A stretch of DNA of 50,919 nucleotides from an uncultured Maricaulis sp. (GCF_947259345.1 NZ_CAMYLS010000021.1:1-50919), one strand, 5' to 3'; positions 1 through 9,798 are shown, counted from the first letter of the stretch. Notes: generated from the letters alone by a model not told the origin. Numbers and translations: made by a program.

Positions 1-2
1 CA

Positions 3-518
3 GTGCGCGCGCTCGGTGTTTCCGGGCGGGCGGCGGCCGACGCCATCGCGACCTTCCCGGGCCTGGCGCATCGCCAGGAGCGCGTCGCGACGCTCAATGG
101 CGTCACCTACATCAATGACTCCAAGGCGACCAATGCCGAGGCCGCGACGCAGGCATTGGGGTGCTACGACCATATCCGCTGGATTGTCGGCGGTCGGGCC
201 AAGGCCGGTGGCCTGGTCGCGGCGCGTCCGCATTTCAACCGCGTTGCAAAGGCCTATCTGATCGGCGAGGCGGCCGCGGATTTCGCGACCGAACTCGATG
301 GCAGTGTCCAGCACGAACAATGCGGTGACCTTGCCGCAGCATTGCAGGCCGCGACGCGGGATGCGGCGGCAGCGGGCGAGCCGGGCCAGGTCATTCTCCT
401 TTCGCCGGCCGCGGCGTCCTTTGATCAGTTCACCAGCTATGAAGCGCGGGGCGATGCTTTCCGCGAACTGGTGCGCGCGCTCGTCCCCGCCGATGCTGTC
501 GCGGAGGGTGTTGCGTGA
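3..518 (+). CDS. murD: UDP-N-acetylmuramoyl-L-alanine--D-glutamate ligase, C-terminal part
   Basis: This is the 3' end of murD; the 5' part lies before the window. MurD is the cytoplasmic ATP-dependent ligase that adds D-glutamate to UDP-MurNAc-L-Ala in peptidoglycan precursor synthesis. The visible 171 residues hold the end of the central ATPase domain and the C-terminal substrate domain. Typical Mur ligase signatures are NDSKATNAEA near residue 38 and LLSPAAASFDQF near residue 131. The stop overlaps the GTG start of ftsW by 4 bases (GTGA), as expected for translational coupling in a dcw cluster. The identity is secure; the true start cannot be seen. Confidence 0.95.
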   Translation: MRALGVSGRAAADAIATFPGLAHRQERVATLNGVTYINDSKATNAEAATQALGCYDHIRWIVGGRAKAGGLVAARPHFNRVAKAYLIGEAAADFATELDGSVQHEQCGDLAAALQAATRDAAAAGEPGQVILLSPAAASFDQFTSYEARGDAFRELVRALVPADAVAEGVA

Positions 519-1642
519 TCCAGAGCTTTCCGCGGGCGCTGGCGACCTGGTGGCGCGGCATAGACCGCACCCTGCTTTTCGTCATTCTGGCGCTGATTAT
601 CACCGGCCTGGTTCTGTCCATGGCCGCCAGCCCGGCCGCTTCGGAACGTCTAGGGCTGGATGATCCCTTCTATTTTCTCTACCGGCAGAGCGTGTTTGCC
701 GTGCTCAGCCTGATCGGCTTGCTGGGTATTTCCGCGCTCTCGCCCAAGGGTGCGCGGCGTCTGGCCGGACTGGCCCTGGTGGGCGCTTTCGTGCTGATGG
801 GGGCTGTTCTGCTTGTGGGCTATGAGGTGAAGGGAGCAACACGCTGGTTGCGGGTTGGATCCTTCTCGCTGCAGCCCTCCGAATTTCTCAAACCGGCGCT
901 TCTGGTCACCGCGGCCTGGTTGTTCTCCGAGGAAAAGCGCGGCGCGCCCGTGCCCGGACGGATCATTGCGTTCGGCCTGTTCGCTGTGGCCATCGCCCTG
1001 CTGATGCTGCAGCCGGACTTCGGCCAGTCGGTGCTTTTGACTCTGTGTTTTGGCGGTATCTTCTTCGCCTCGGGCCTGTCCTGGATCTGGGTGGCTGTGC
1101 TGGGCGGGATGGCGGCGACCGGGTCGACCCTGGCCTATTTCACCTTCCCGCACATCGCCTCGCGGGTTGATCGCTTCCTCAATCCGGAAAGCGGCGACAC
1201 CTATCAGATCGACCGCGCGACCGAGGCCATCTCGCGCGGCGGGATTGCCGGCGTGGGGCCGGGTGAGGGCGAGGTGAAGCATTTGCTGCCCGACGCGCAC
1301 ACCGATTTCATCTTCTCCGTCGCGGCCGAGGAATTCGGCCTGATCGCCTCCTTGTCCATCATCGGGCTGTTCGCCATCCTTGTGACACGGGCCTGGATGC
1401 AGGTCATGCGTTTGCAGGATGGTTTCGCCCAACTGGCCGTCGCCGGGCTGGCGCTGCAATTCGGACTGCAAAGCCTGGTCAATATCGCCGTAAACTTGAA
1501 CCTCATTCCGCCCAAGGGCATGACCTTGCCCTTCGTGTCCTATGGAGGTTCATCCATGCTCGCCCTCGCTTTCGGCGCCGGCCTCCTGCTCGCCTTCACG
1601 CGCCGCCGTCCCGGCGCCTACACGCCCCGTTACGCCGCATGA
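515..1642 (+). CDS. ftsW: Lipid II polymerase / cell division protein FtsW
   Basis: FtsW is a SEDS-family peptidoglycan glycosyltransferase of the inner membrane that works at the septum with a class B PBP. The 375-residue product is strongly hydrophobic with about ten membrane segments. It carries SEDS motifs: LQPSEFLKPALL near residue 125, MLQPDFGQSVLL near 165, and GPGEGEVKHLLPDAHTDFIF near 250 with AAEEFGLI after it. The GTG start overlaps the murD stop, and the stop overlaps the murG start (ATGA). The position directly before murG marks it as FtsW and not RodA. Confidence 0.96.
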   Translation: MIQSFPRALATWWRGIDRTLLFVILALIITGLVLSMAASPAASERLGLDDPFYFLYRQSVFAVLSLIGLLGISALSPKGARRLAGLALVGAFVLMGAVLLVGYEVKGATRWLRVGSFSLQPSEFLKPALLVTAAWLFSEEKRGAPVPGRIIAFGLFAVAIALLMLQPDFGQSVLLTLCFGGIFFASGLSWIWVAVLGGMAATGSTLAYFTFPHIASRVDRFLNPESGDTYQIDRATEAISRGGIAGVGPGEGEVKHLLPDAHTDFIFSVAAEEFGLIASLSIIGLFAILVTRAWMQVMRLQDGFAQLAVAGLALQFGLQSLVNIAVNLNLIPPKGMTLPFVSYGGSSMLALAFGAGLLLAFTRRRPGAYTPRYAA

Positions 1643-2745
1643 CACCCAGACGCTGCCTGATTGCCGCCGGTGGTACCGGCGGGCACATGTTTCCCGCGCG
1701 CGCCGCGGCCGAGGCCCTGATCGCGCGCGGTTGGCAGGTGCGCCTGGTCACCGATGCGCGCGGCCTGCGCCATGCCACGGACTTTCCGGCCGTCGCGGTC
1801 GATGAGATCCATGCCGCAAGCCCGTCGACCAAGAACCCGATCAAGCTCGCGAAAGCGGCGCTGGAACTGACCCAGGGTTTTGCCCAGGCGCGCGCCATTG
1901 CCGGCAAGTGGAAGCCCGATGTCGTGGCCGGTTTTGGCGGCTACCCGGCTTTCCCCGCGCTGGCGGTGGCCCGTTCCATGGGCACGCCCTTTGCCATTCA
2001 CGAGCAAAATGCGGTGCTCGGCCGGGTCAATCGGGTCTTCGCGGCCAAGGCCGGTTTCATCGCTTCGGGATTTGAACGTCTCGACCGCCTGCCGGCCAAG
2101 GCGAAGAAACGCCATATCCTGACCGGCAATCCGCTGCGCGAGCCGATCATCAAGGCCCGCGCCGCCGGCTATCCGGCCATCACGGCGGACGGACGCCTCA
2201 ACATTTTGGTGCTGGGCGGGTCCTTGGGCGCGCGCATCCTCTCCGAGACCGTCCCGAAGGCGCTGGCGATGATCCCGGAAAAGCTCCGTTCCCGCCTTGA
2301 TGTCGTCCAACAGACGCGGGAGGAATCCCTCCCCATGGCCCGAGACCTCTATCAAACCGCCGGTATTTCTGCCCGATGCGAACCCTTCTTCGAGGATGTC
2401 GGGGCGCTCTACGCGGCCAGCCATCTTGTGATCGGCCGAGCCGGTGCGTCGACGGTCTCGGAAGTCGCTGGCGTCGGCCGACCGGCCATTTTCTGCCCAC
2501 TGGCGATCGCCGCCGATGATCACCAGGCCGCCAATGTTGATGGCCTCGTCCAGGCCGTGGCCTGTGATGTCGTCCATGAAGGCGAGTTCACGGCCGAAAA
2601 GATCGCCGCCCTCGTCGAAACCCGTTTGTCCCACCCTGACGATCTCGCCAGCCGCGCCCAGTCGGCGCGCGCGCTCGGCCGCCCCGATGCCGCCGATGCG
2701 CTGGCGCGGGCGGTTGATGGCCTGGTCACCGGAGCCCTCGTATGA
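1639..2745 (+). CDS. murG: UDP-GlcNAc:lipid I N-acetylglucosaminyltransferase MurG
   Basis: MurG is a GT28 enzyme on the cytoplasmic face of the membrane. It adds GlcNAc to lipid I to give lipid II, the substrate of FtsW. The 368-residue protein begins with the glycine-rich loop [12 protein letters not shown] (residues 9-20), has [12 protein letters not shown] and [12 protein letters not shown] in the N-terminal lobe, and LVLGGSLGA opening the C-terminal UDP-sugar lobe. [10 protein letters not shown] and the DDHQAANV region complete the donor site. Length is normal for the family. ATGA overlaps with both ftsW and murC support one transcript. Confidence 0.97.
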   Translation: MTPRRCLIAAGGTGGHMFPARAAAEALIARGWQVRLVTDARGLRHATDFPAVAVDEIHAASPSTKNPIKLAKAALELTQGFAQARAIAGKWKPDVVAGFGGYPAFPALAVARSMGTPFAIHEQNAVLGRVNRVFAAKAGFIASGFERLDRLPAKAKKRHILTGNPLREPIIKARAAGYPAITADGRLNILVLGGSLGARILSETVPKALAMIPEKLRSRLDVVQQTREESLPMARDLYQTAGISARCEPFFEDVGALYAASHLVIGRAGASTVSEVAGVGRPAIFCPLAIAADDHQAANVDGLVQAVACDVVHEGEFTAEKIAALVETRLSHPDDLASRAQSARALGRPDAADALARAVDGLVTGALV

Positions 2746-4151
2746 AATTCACTGCCCTGCCACTTGATGTTGGCCCCGTTCACTTCGTCGGTATTGGCGG
2801 GATCGGCATGTCCGGCATTGCCGAGGTTATGCTCAATCTCGGCTACAAGGTGCAGGGTTCCGACATCAAGGCGAACCCGAATGTCGAGCGCCTGACCGGC
2901 CTCGGTGCCACAGTCGCGATCGGCCACAAGGCCGAGAATGTCGACGGCGCCGGCGCGATTGTCGTATCTTCCGCCATCAAGCCGGACAATCCCGAACTGG
3001 TCGCCGCCCGCGCGGCCAAGATCCCGGTTGTGCGCCGGGCGGAAATGCTGGCCGAACTGATGCGGCTGAAATTCGCCGTCGCGGTGGGTGGCACGCATGG
3101 CAAGACGACGACGACCTCGCTGGTCTCGGTGCTGATGGATGCGGCCGGGGTCGACCCGACCGTGATTAATGGCGGCATCATTTCCGCCTATGGCTCCAAT
3201 GCCAAGATGGGGCTGGGCGACTGGATGGCCGTCGAGGCGGATGAGAGCGATGGCTCCTTCCTCAAATTGCGCTCCACTGTGGCGGTCGTCACCAATATCG
3301 ATCCCGAACACATGGAGCATTACGGCGATTTCGACACGTTGCGTCAGGCCTTCTTCCAATTTGTCGAGAACCTGCCCTTCTACGGCTTTGCCGTATTGTG
3401 TACCGACCATCCGGAGGTCCAGTCCCTGGCCAGCCGGGTCGAAGATCGCCGGGTCATCACCTATGGTCAAAACCCGCAGGCGGATGCCCGGCTGGAGAAT
3501 CTCAAGATGGACCCGTCGGGCGCGACCTTTGATGTTCGCTTCCGCCTTCGTGGACAGGATGAAGTCGTGTGGCAGGGGCTTTTCCTGCCGATGATGGGCG
3601 AGCACAATGTGCTTAATGCCGTCGCCGCCCTGGCGACCGCGCGCGAACTGGGTCTGACCGAAGAGGGCGCCAAGACAGCGCTGGGCCAGTTTGGCGGGGT
3701 GAAGCGTCGTTTCACGCGCACGGGCGAGTGGAAGGGCGCGGCCATTATTGATGATTACGGCCACCATCCGGTCGAAATTCTCGCCGCGCTGAAGGCGGCC
3801 CGCCAGGCTGCGACCGGCAAGGTGATCGCCGTCATGCAGCCGCATCGCTATAGCCGCCTGCACGATTTGTTCGACGACTTCTCGACCTGTTTCAACGATG
3901 CTGACAGCGTGTTGGTCGCCCCGGTCTATACGGCTGGCGAGGACCCGATCGAGGGCGCGGACCAGGCCCATCTGGTCGAGAGCCTCGGGGCGCATGGCCA
4001 TCGCGACGCAATTGCCACCACGCGCGAAACCGTCGCCGCGGATGTCGCCAGCCGGGCCGGTGACGGCGATGTTGTTATCTGCCTGGGCGCCGGTGACATC
4101 ACGCAATGGGCCTATGCGCTGCCGGGTGAGCTGGAGGCGGTTGGCAAGTGA
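2742..4151 (+). CDS. murC: UDP-N-acetylmuramate--L-alanine ligase
   Basis: MurC is the cytoplasmic ATP-dependent ligase that starts the stem peptide by joining L-alanine to UDP-MurNAc. The 469-residue protein has the N-terminal UDP-binding glycine motif [15 protein letters not shown] (about residues 11-25), the P-loop [13 protein letters not shown] (about 115-127), the Mur ligase pieces EADESDGSF and TNIDPEH, and [10 protein letters not shown] in the C-terminal domain. It overlaps murG by 4 bases. It is followed not by an overlap but by a 260-base gap filled with an inverted repeat before murB. Confidence 0.97.
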   Translation: MKFTALPLDVGPVHFVGIGGIGMSGIAEVMLNLGYKVQGSDIKANPNVERLTGLGATVAIGHKAENVDGAGAIVVSSAIKPDNPELVAARAAKIPVVRRAEMLAELMRLKFAVAVGGTHGKTTTTSLVSVLMDAAGVDPTVINGGIISAYGSNAKMGLGDWMAVEADESDGSFLKLRSTVAVVTNIDPEHMEHYGDFDTLRQAFFQFVENLPFYGFAVLCTDHPEVQSLASRVEDRRVITYGQNPQADARLENLKMDPSGATFDVRFRLRGQDEVVWQGLFLPMMGEHNVLNAVAALATARELGLTEEGAKTALGQFGGVKRRFTRTGEWKGAAIIDDYGHHPVEILAALKAARQAATGKVIAVMQPHRYSRLHDLFDDFSTCFNDADSVLVAPVYTAGEDPIEGADQAHLVESLGAHGHRDAIATTRETVAADVASRAGDGDVVICLGAGDITQWAYALPGELEAVGK

Positions 4152-4203
4152 GGTGCGTGAGCGACACGTTTGTCCAGCCCGACCCGGGAAAGGCATCCAC
4201 CTT

Positions 4204-4374
4204 GTCATCCCGGCCGGATGCCCCGCGAAAGCGGGGCGCAGAGCCGGGACCCATTGTCACTGACCATGGCCGACGATTGGCGCGATTTCGACGCCGCAGC
4301 TTTCTCGGTGCGTGCCGGGATTATAGGTCCCGGCTCTACGCCCGGCTCAAGGCCGGGCATCCGGCCGGGATGAC
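4204..4374. repeat. Long inverted repeat between murC and murB
   Basis: Two arms of about 50 bases face each other (4204-4252 and 4325-4374). The outer 20 bases match exactly (GTCATCCCGGCCGGATGCCC on the left arm), and the inner ends share AGAGCCGGGACC. Each arm also folds on itself (CCCCGCGAAAGCGGGG left, GCCCGGCTCAAGGCCGGGC right). About 72 bases separate the arms. I see no gene here. This looks like a dispersed palindromic element inserted in the operon; it could make a strong RNA structure between murC and murB. Confidence 0.8.
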
Positions 4375-4413
4375 AATCGGGGTTGGTTATTGTTTGCGGG
4401 CTCAAGGCAGAGG

Positions 4414-5349
4414 ATGGCACACGGCATGACCCTGCTCGCCCAACTCCCGCCCGTTCGCGGCAAATATATCGAGGCCGCGCCGCTGAAGGACCTGACCTGG
4501 CTTCGGGTCGGCGGTCCGGCGGATGTGCTTTACCTCCCGGCGGACGAGTCCGATCTGTGCCGGTTCCTGGCTGAAACGCCGGACGATATTCCGGTGACCG
4601 TGCTGGGTGCCGGGTCGAACACGCTGGTGCGGGATGGCGGGGTGCCGGGCGTGGTGATCCGGCTGACGGGGGCCTTTGCCAAGACCGAGGCACTCGACGG
4701 CAACCGCCTGCGCGCCGGGGCCGGAGCGCTGGACAAGATGGTTGCCAAGGCGGCGGCCAAGGCCGGAATTGGCGGGCTGGAATATCTGGTCGGTGTGCCC
4801 GGCACGATTGGCGGCGCGCTGCGCATGAATGCCGGCTGCTATGATCAGGAGACCGCCGATGTGCTGGTCGAAGCCATCGCGCTCGACCGGATGGGGCGGC
4901 GCATCATCGCGACGCCGGAAGAGCTGGCCTACAGCTATCGCCATTGCTCGGCACCGGATGACTGGATCTTCACCGAGGCCGTTTTCCAGGGGCAGGCCGA
5001 TGATCCCGAAGCGATCACCGAACGCATGAATGCGATCACAGCGCGGCGCGAGAGTACGCAGCCGATCCGCGAAAAGACCTCCGGATCGACCTTCGCCAAT
5101 CCCGATCCGCCCGGCACGCCCGACCAACGCAAGTCCTGGGAGCTGATCGACAGCGTCGGCGGCCGCGGCTACCGCGTTGGCGGGGCGCATTTTTCCGAGC
5201 AGCATTGTAACTTCCTGATCAATGACGGCACGGCCAGCGCGGCCGATCTAGAACAGGTCGGAGAAGACGTGCGGGCGCGGGTTCGCGAGACACACGATAT
5301 CGATCTGCGCTGGGAAGTCCGGCGCATCGGCCGGACGTCCGGCACCTGA
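4414..5349 (+). CDS. murB: UDP-N-acetylenolpyruvoylglucosamine reductase
   Basis: MurB is the FAD-dependent, NADPH-using reductase that turns UDP-GlcNAc-enolpyruvate into UDP-MurNAc. The motifs are [23 protein letters not shown] (FAD binding), [20 protein letters not shown] and GSTFANP, the last carrying the serine that acts as proton donor. The size of about 311 residues fits the shorter type I/II enzymes. I chose the ATG at 4414; the next ATG at 4426, with GAGG upstream, is also possible, and an in-frame TTG at 4390 is unlikely. It begins just after the inverted repeat. Confidence 0.95.
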   Translation: MAHGMTLLAQLPPVRGKYIEAAPLKDLTWLRVGGPADVLYLPADESDLCRFLAETPDDIPVTVLGAGSNTLVRDGGVPGVVIRLTGAFAKTEALDGNRLRAGAGALDKMVAKAAAKAGIGGLEYLVGVPGTIGGALRMNAGCYDQETADVLVEAIALDRMGRRIIATPEELAYSYRHCSAPDDWIFTEAVFQGQADDPEAITERMNAITARRESTQPIREKTSGSTFANPDPPGTPDQRKSWELIDSVGGRGYRVGGAHFSEQHCNFLINDGTASAADLEQVGEDVRARVRETHDIDLRWEVRRIGRTSGT

Positions 5350-5369
5350 CACAAAGAGGGGCAACCCGT

Positions 5370-5969
5370 ATGACACATCCTCTGGCCTCGGCCATTGAGC
5401 CGATCCGCGAAAAATTCGTCTACGCTTACACTCAATGGCTGCCGGAAATGGCCAAGCAGTTTCCGCAGGGGGTCAGCGAGCATCCCTTTGCGATCAAGGC
5501 GGACAAGGCCCTGCTGCGCAGCCTCTACCGGATTGATTTCGCGACCCAGCTCGAGCCGAAACCGGAATTTCGCGAATTCCGGATGCAGGAAATGATCGCC
5601 TTCAAGTCCTGGGACGGGCCGATGGATGGCGTGCACCTGCATCTCCACCCCTTTCGCTGGGATGCGGCGGTTATTCAGCTGCGCGACGCGAAATGGGACG
5701 AGGCGGCATTGCTGGACTGGTTTGACCGCTATTTCGGCTTGATGAAGGGCGTGCCCGTCACCATGCCGGGCGTGCAAACGGGCGGCTGCCTGCATGCCGC
5801 TTCGCTGCAGGACGAGCTCCTGCATTGTGATTTCGGCACCGCGCCGCTGGAGGCGCTGATCGAACTGATCGGTATCGGTGCGCGCTCCGGTGCCAGCGCG
5901 ATGGCGATCAGTGACCCGACCGTGAAACCGATGACGCCCAATGCGCCGGCCGGCGACGTATTGAACTAG
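5370..5969 (+). CDS. Conserved-looking protein of unknown function in the mur operon
   Basis: I do not recognise this 199-residue protein. It has no signal peptide or membrane segment and appears soluble. Visible features are a histidine-rich stretch [11 protein letters not shown] near residue 88, a central acidic/aromatic segment ([15 protein letters not shown]), and a glycine/cysteine segment [20 protein letters not shown] near residue 138. A good AGAGG ribosome site precedes the ATG. It lies 20 bases after murB and 49 bases before ddl, so it is likely co-transcribed with wall-synthesis genes. The function is unknown and a wall role is only inferred from position. Confidence 0.8.
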   Translation: MTHPLASAIEPIREKFVYAYTQWLPEMAKQFPQGVSEHPFAIKADKALLRSLYRIDFATQLEPKPEFREFRMQEMIAFKSWDGPMDGVHLHLHPFRWDAAVIQLRDAKWDEAALLDWFDRYFGLMKGVPVTMPGVQTGGCLHAASLQDELLHCDFGTAPLEALIELIGIGARSGASAMAISDPTVKPMTPNAPAGDVLN

Positions 5970-6018
5970 CCCGACCTCGGCCGCCTTGCGGTCACAGGGG
6001 TCCAGTCAGGACGAGATC

Positions 6019-6933
6019 ATGAGCAAGCGTGTTGCAGTTCTTCTCGGCGGTCTGTCGCCGGAACGGGATGTCTCCCTGGTCTCGGGTGCGGCCTGTGCCA
6101 AAGGACTGCGTGAGGCGGGGTATGACGTCGTCGAGATCGATGCCGGGCGGGCCCTGTCACAACAACTCGCCGCCGCCGATCCGGATATTGTCTTCAATGC
6201 ATTGCACGGCGAATGGGGCGAGGACGGGCTGGTCCAGGGTGTGCTGGAGCATTTCGGCAAGCCCTACACCCATTCCGGCGTGCTGGCCTCGGCCCTGGCC
6301 ATGGACAAGCAGAAAGCCAAGGATGTGCTGCGCGCAGCCGGCATTCCCTGCCCGGAAGGCCTGATCACCAATCGCTTCGAGGCCGCCAAGTCGCACGCAA
6401 TGAAGCCACCCTATGTCGCCAAACCCAATGCCCAGGGGTCCTCCGTGGGCGTCCATATCGTGCTGGAAGGCGCCAATCGCCCGCCGGCCGAATTGGGGTC
6501 GACCGCCTGGGCGCTGGGCGATGAAATCCTGATCGAACGCTATGTGCCCGGACGCGAGTTGACGGTCGCGGTCATGGAGGATCGCGCCCTCTGTGTGACC
6601 GAGATCAAGCCGAACACGACCTTTTATGATTACGAGGCTAAATATTCCGCCGGCGGATCGGATCATATTTTACCGGCGCCGGTGTCGGACGAGATTGCCG
6701 AACTGGCCAAATCCCTCGCCCTGAAAGCCCATCAGACCTTGGGTTGCCGCGGGCTGACTCGTTCGGATTTTCGCTACGATACTGATTCGGATACACCGCT
6801 ATGGTTACTCGAAATTAACACCCAACCGGGCATGACTCCGACATCACTAGCGCCAGAACAGGCGCAGTATTGCGGGATCGCGTTTCCTGATCTCGTTGCA
6901 TGGATGGCGGAGAATGCGTCGTGTCGAAGGTGA
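6019..6933 (+). CDS. ddl: D-alanine--D-alanine ligase
   Basis: Ddl is a cytoplasmic ATP-grasp ligase making D-Ala-D-Ala for the MurF step. The 304-residue protein opens with [18 protein letters not shown], carries the ATP-grasp lysine and serine loops ([14 protein letters not shown]), and ends with [20 protein letters not shown], which holds the Mg-binding Glu/Asn pair and the dipeptide site. The ATG at 6019 with AGGACGAG upstream is preferred over an upstream in-frame start at 5986. The 3' end overlaps ftsQ by 13 bases. The last 180 bases are richer in A/T and hold three GANTC sites, so they may double as a promoter region. Confidence 0.96.
   Translation: MSKRVAVLLGGLSPERDVSLVSGAACAKGLREAGYDVVEIDAGRALSQQLAAADPDIVFNALHGEWGEDGLVQGVLEHFGKPYTHSGVLASALAMDKQKAKDVLRAAGIPCPEGLITNRFEAAKSHAMKPPYVAKPNAQGSSVGVHIVLEGANRPPAELGSTAWALGDEILIERYVPGRELTVAVMEDRALCVTEIKPNTTFYDYEAKYSAGGSDHILPAPVSDEIAELAKSLALKAHQTLGCRGLTRSDFRYDTDSDTPLWLLEINTQPGMTPTSLAPEQAQYCGIAFPDLVAWMAENASCRR
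6756..6838 (+). promoter_or_regulatory. Cluster of three GANTC (CcrM-type) sites upstream of ftsQ
   Basis: GACTC at 6756-6760, GATTC at 6784-6788 and GACTC at 6834-6838 lie within 83 bases inside the end of ddl, 80-160 bases before the likely ftsQ start. GANTC is the methylation site of CcrM, which controls cell-cycle promoters together with GcrA in Caulobacter and relatives. The local sequence is more A/T-rich than its surroundings. A ftsQA promoter here is an inference from the Caulobacter precedent; I did not find a full CtrA box. Confidence 0.35.
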
Positions 6934-7829
6934 GGCGTGCCGGTTCGCGTAAAGCGGGCCGTCGCAAGACCAAACCCCAGTCCGCCGCGGTGTCCGCACC
7001 GCGGCGTTTGCGTAACTGGGCTGAGGCCCAGGTCCGGGGTGTCAGGTACCGTATGGCGAATGCAGCCCGTTTCGGCGGGCTGGCCGTGGTCGGCCTGTCG
7101 GCTGCCACGCTGGGCGGGCTTGCGCTTTTCGGACAGCTGGACGACGTGACCGCCTGGGCCGGTGAGCGTGTTGAGAGCCAGTTGGCAGATGCCGGCTTTG
7201 CGGTTCGTGCGATTGATGTGACCGGCGCACGTGGTGAGATGGCGCACGAGATCGTGCTCGCCTCGCAGATCACGGACGGTCAATCCATCTTCTCGGTCGA
7301 TCCTGAAATCATTCGCGATCGCGTTGAGGCCATGCCGGTGATCCGGCGGGCTCGTGTCGCACGATTGCTGCCGAACCGGATTGCCATCGTTGTGGAAACC
7401 CGCGAGGCGTTTGCCTTGTGGCAAGTCGAGGGCGGGCTGCATGTGATTGATCGTGCTGGCGTAGTGCTGGCAGAGGCCGATGTCATGAACCCTCCGGACC
7501 TGCCTTTGGTGGTCGCCGAGGGCGCCAACCGGGCCGCGACGGAAATCGTCGATGCGCTCAGCCACTATCCTGAAGTCGCCGGCCGCGTGGTCGGTGCGGT
7601 GCGGGTTGGTGAGCGGCGTTGGAATTTACGCCTCGACAGTGGGGCCGACGTGAAATTGCCGGAAGGCGATGTGGTGGCCTCGATCGCCATCCTTGCCCGC
7701 TTGCAGGCCGAGCGCGGTGTCCTGCGTCTGGCGGCCGAGAGTTTTGACCTACGCGGTGAGGGCGATCTGATCGTCCGGGCTCTGCCTGATCGGGCAGCGG
7801 CGGCCGGTATGCGGGAGCGTGAAGCGTGA
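6921..7829 (+). CDS. ftsQ: Cell division protein FtsQ
   Basis: FtsQ is a single-pass inner-membrane divisome protein that links FtsA/FtsZ-side assembly to septal synthesis. The product (about 302 residues) has a very basic cytoplasmic tail (residues 1-45), one membrane segment ([21 protein letters not shown]), then a POTRA domain ([13 protein letters not shown]...[21 protein letters not shown]) and the FtsQ domain ([13 protein letters not shown]...VIDRAGVVL). I chose GTG at 6921 because GGAGA sits 7 bases upstream; ATG at 6900 lacks such a site. It overlaps the ddl end and ftsA (GTGA). Confidence 0.93.
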   Translation: MSKVRRAGSRKAGRRKTKPQSAAVSAPRRLRNWAEAQVRGVRYRMANAARFGGLAVVGLSAATLGGLALFGQLDDVTAWAGERVESQLADAGFAVRAIDVTGARGEMAHEIVLASQITDGQSIFSVDPEIIRDRVEAMPVIRRARVARLLPNRIAIVVETREAFALWQVEGGLHVIDRAGVVLAEADVMNPPDLPLVVAEGANRAATEIVDALSHYPEVAGRVVGAVRVGERRWNLRLDSGADVKLPEGDVVASIAILARLQAERGVLRLAAESFDLRGEGDLIVRALPDRAAAAGMREREA

Positions 7830-9157
7830 GTGTGTTCGATATGTTCCGGTCGCGGCAGCCCAGTGCTGTCAGCGGTTCCAAATCCCAGGGCGTTTGCGCC
7901 GCGCTCGATGTCGGTTCGTCCAAGATCGCCTGCTTCATCGCCCGCACGGACCAGACCATTTCCGGGCCGCGCCCGCGCGTGATCGGGGTTGGCCACCAGT
8001 CTTCGCGCGGCATGCGCGCCGGTGCCGTTGTCGACATGGATGCGGCCGCCGACGCTATTCGTACGGCTGTCGAGCAGGCGGAACGCATGGCCGGTATTGC
8101 CGTCAATGCGGTCACCGTCACCCTGTCGGCCGGTCAACCGGCCTCGACACGACTGGCCGCCGAGATTGATCTGCCGCAGCGCGAAATCACCGAGCGTGAG
8201 CCGCGCCGCCTGCTTGATGGCGCGCTGGCCGAGTTTGCGATCGAGGACCGCGTCGTCCTGCATGCCATTCCGCTGTCCTGGTCTGTCGATGATCATCGCG
8301 GGATCAAGGATCCGCGCGGCATGTTCGGCAAGACGCTGGGCGTGGAAGTGCATGTCATCACCGCGGCCATCGGCCCGCTGCGCAATCTGTCGACCTGTAT
8401 CGAACGCTGTCATCTCGACCTCAAGGGCGTGGTGGCCACACCCTATGCCTCCGGTCTGTCGGCGCTGGCCGATGACGAGGTCAAGCTGGGCGCGACCCTG
8501 ATTGACATGGGCGCCGGTGCGACGACCGCCGCGGTCTTCGCCGAAGGTGCCCTCCTGCATATCGACGCCGTACCGGTCGGTGGTTCACACGTGACGTCCG
8601 ATGTTGCGCGCGGCCTATCGACGCCGCTGGCAGCTGCCGAGCGCCTGAAGACGCTCTACGGCTCGGCTCTGGACAGCCCGGAGGACGATCAGCAGATGAT
8701 CGAGGTTCCTTCGGTCTCCGGCGAGCATGGTGCGATGTATGACAGCGCGCCGCGCTCCCTGTTGAATTCGATCATCCGCCCGCGCCTGGAAGAAACCTTC
8801 GAGCTGATCCGCGACCGCCTTGATGCGGCCGGTGTCGGCAAGACATCGGGGCGCCGCCTGGTCCTGACCGGTGGCGGGGCCCAGATGCCCGGGGCTGCGG
8901 AACTGGCGGCCCGGGTTTTTGGCAAGCAGGTTCGGATTGCCGGTCCCTGCGGTGTCAGCGGCCTGGGTGATGCCGTGTCGGGTCCGGCCTTCAGCGCTGC
9001 TGCAGGCGTGGTACGTCGCGAGACCCGCGGGGCTGCTGAAGCGATCGCGGGGCCGCCGCGCCTGAGCGGCCTGCCGGTCGTGCCGCGCCGTTTTCGCGGT
9101 GATGCCGGGCAGGGTGGTGCAGCGTCCATGTGGCGCTGGTTCGCCGAGAGCTTCTGA
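7826..9157 (+). CDS. ftsA: Cell division protein FtsA
   Basis: FtsA is the actin-like ATPase that tethers FtsZ to the inner membrane. The 443-residue protein begins, after a short leader, with the actin phosphate-1 motif ALDVGSSKIACFI. A SHS2/1C insert runs from about residue 90 (VTVTLSAGQPASTRLAAEI) to 170. Phosphate-2 is TLIDMGAGATTAAVF (about 228), with GGSHVTSDVARGLS after it, and the adenosine motif is RLVLTGGGAQMPG (about 344). The C-terminal end MWRWFAESF looks like the amphipathic membrane-targeting helix. The GTG start overlaps the ftsQ stop. Confidence 0.96.
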   Translation: MSVFDMFRSRQPSAVSGSKSQGVCAALDVGSSKIACFIARTDQTISGPRPRVIGVGHQSSRGMRAGAVVDMDAAADAIRTAVEQAERMAGIAVNAVTVTLSAGQPASTRLAAEIDLPQREITEREPRRLLDGALAEFAIEDRVVLHAIPLSWSVDDHRGIKDPRGMFGKTLGVEVHVITAAIGPLRNLSTCIERCHLDLKGVVATPYASGLSALADDEVKLGATLIDMGAGATTAAVFAEGALLHIDAVPVGGSHVTSDVARGLSTPLAAAERLKTLYGSALDSPEDDQQMIEVPSVSGEHGAMYDSAPRSLLNSIIRPRLEETFELIRDRLDAAGVGKTSGRRLVLTGGGAQMPGAAELAARVFGKQVRIAGPCGVSGLGDAVSGPAFSAAAGVVRRETRGAAEAIAGPPRLSGLPVVPRRFRGDAGQGGAASMWRWFAESF

Positions 9158-9262
9158 GCCCGCTGGGCGGCAATCTGCATTTCATAATCAATTACCGGTG
9201 CCGTTAAGGACATCAACTGGTGCGACCCCTATTTTCCCACCCTAGGTCGCATGTAGAGTCAT

Positions 9263-9658
9263 ATGTCTTTCAACCAAGTCACCGCCCTGCCGGAGCATGC
9301 CTGTGTCGAGGCCATCATCGATGGCTATGAAGACTGGGACAGCGCCACCGACTCCATTGTCGAGATGACGGAGCTGGCAGAGATCTACAACTGGTCGCGC
9401 ATCCTGATTGATTTCACTCGCGTCAATCTGAGGGTCGCGCTTGTGGAAGCGCCGGAAATCGCAAAATTCTTCAACTCCTTCGCGACTCGCACCCTAGATG
9501 TGGGGGTTCGCCTCCCCGAGGCCGAGCGTGATATCACGGTCATCCAGACTTTCGCCGATTCACTCGGCGCCTTTGGTCACCAGATCACCCAATTGCGCAG
9601 CGATATCGACCGCGAAATCTGGCTGGCCGGTCCGCAGTCGTGCGCAGCCAACGGGTGA
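9263..9658 (+). CDS. Small SpoIIAA/STAS-like protein between ftsA and ftsZ
   Basis: This 131-residue soluble protein shows an alternating strand-helix pattern like SpoIIAA/STAS-like regulators: DSATDSIVEMTELAEIYNWSRILIDFTRV, a central helix (LVEAPEIAKFFNSFATR), then a strand and a final helix ending in DREIWL. I infer the fold from pattern; no exact family is claimed. Two other small proteins in this window (40500-40895 and 44835-45308) have the same overall build. It sits 105 bases after ftsA and 179 before ftsZ, an unusual insertion in a division cluster. A GAGTC site lies just before its start. Confidence 0.75.
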   Translation: MSFNQVTALPEHACVEAIIDGYEDWDSATDSIVEMTELAEIYNWSRILIDFTRVNLRVALVEAPEIAKFFNSFATRTLDVGVRLPEAERDITVIQTFADSLGAFGHQITQLRSDIDREIWLAGPQSCAANG

Positions 9659-9758
9659 AACCGTCTCCCACGCGCGGTAACCGGTCACCGGCGCGCGTCG
9701 AACCAGCCCCGACTCTCATGCGAAATGTAAAGCCTTCCCTGCCTCACTGCCGCTGTTT

Positions 9759-9773
9759 TTAACCCCTGCTTAA
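9759..9773 (+). promoter_or_regulatory. CtrA-type binding site in the ftsZ promoter region
   Basis: The 15 bases TTAACCCCTGCTTAA are an exact match to the CtrA consensus TTAA-N7-TTAA. They lie 65-79 bases before the ftsZ ATG. In Caulobacter crescentus CtrA binds the ftsZ promoter and represses it before S phase; the same control is inferred here from the site and its position. Confidence 0.75.
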
Positions 9774-9798
9774 GCGTCTTGGGGCGAAACTTCATGGT

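Noticed and set aside
2520-4208. 562-codon open frame on the minus strand
   Set aside because: It is antisense to murG and murC and shows no family motif.
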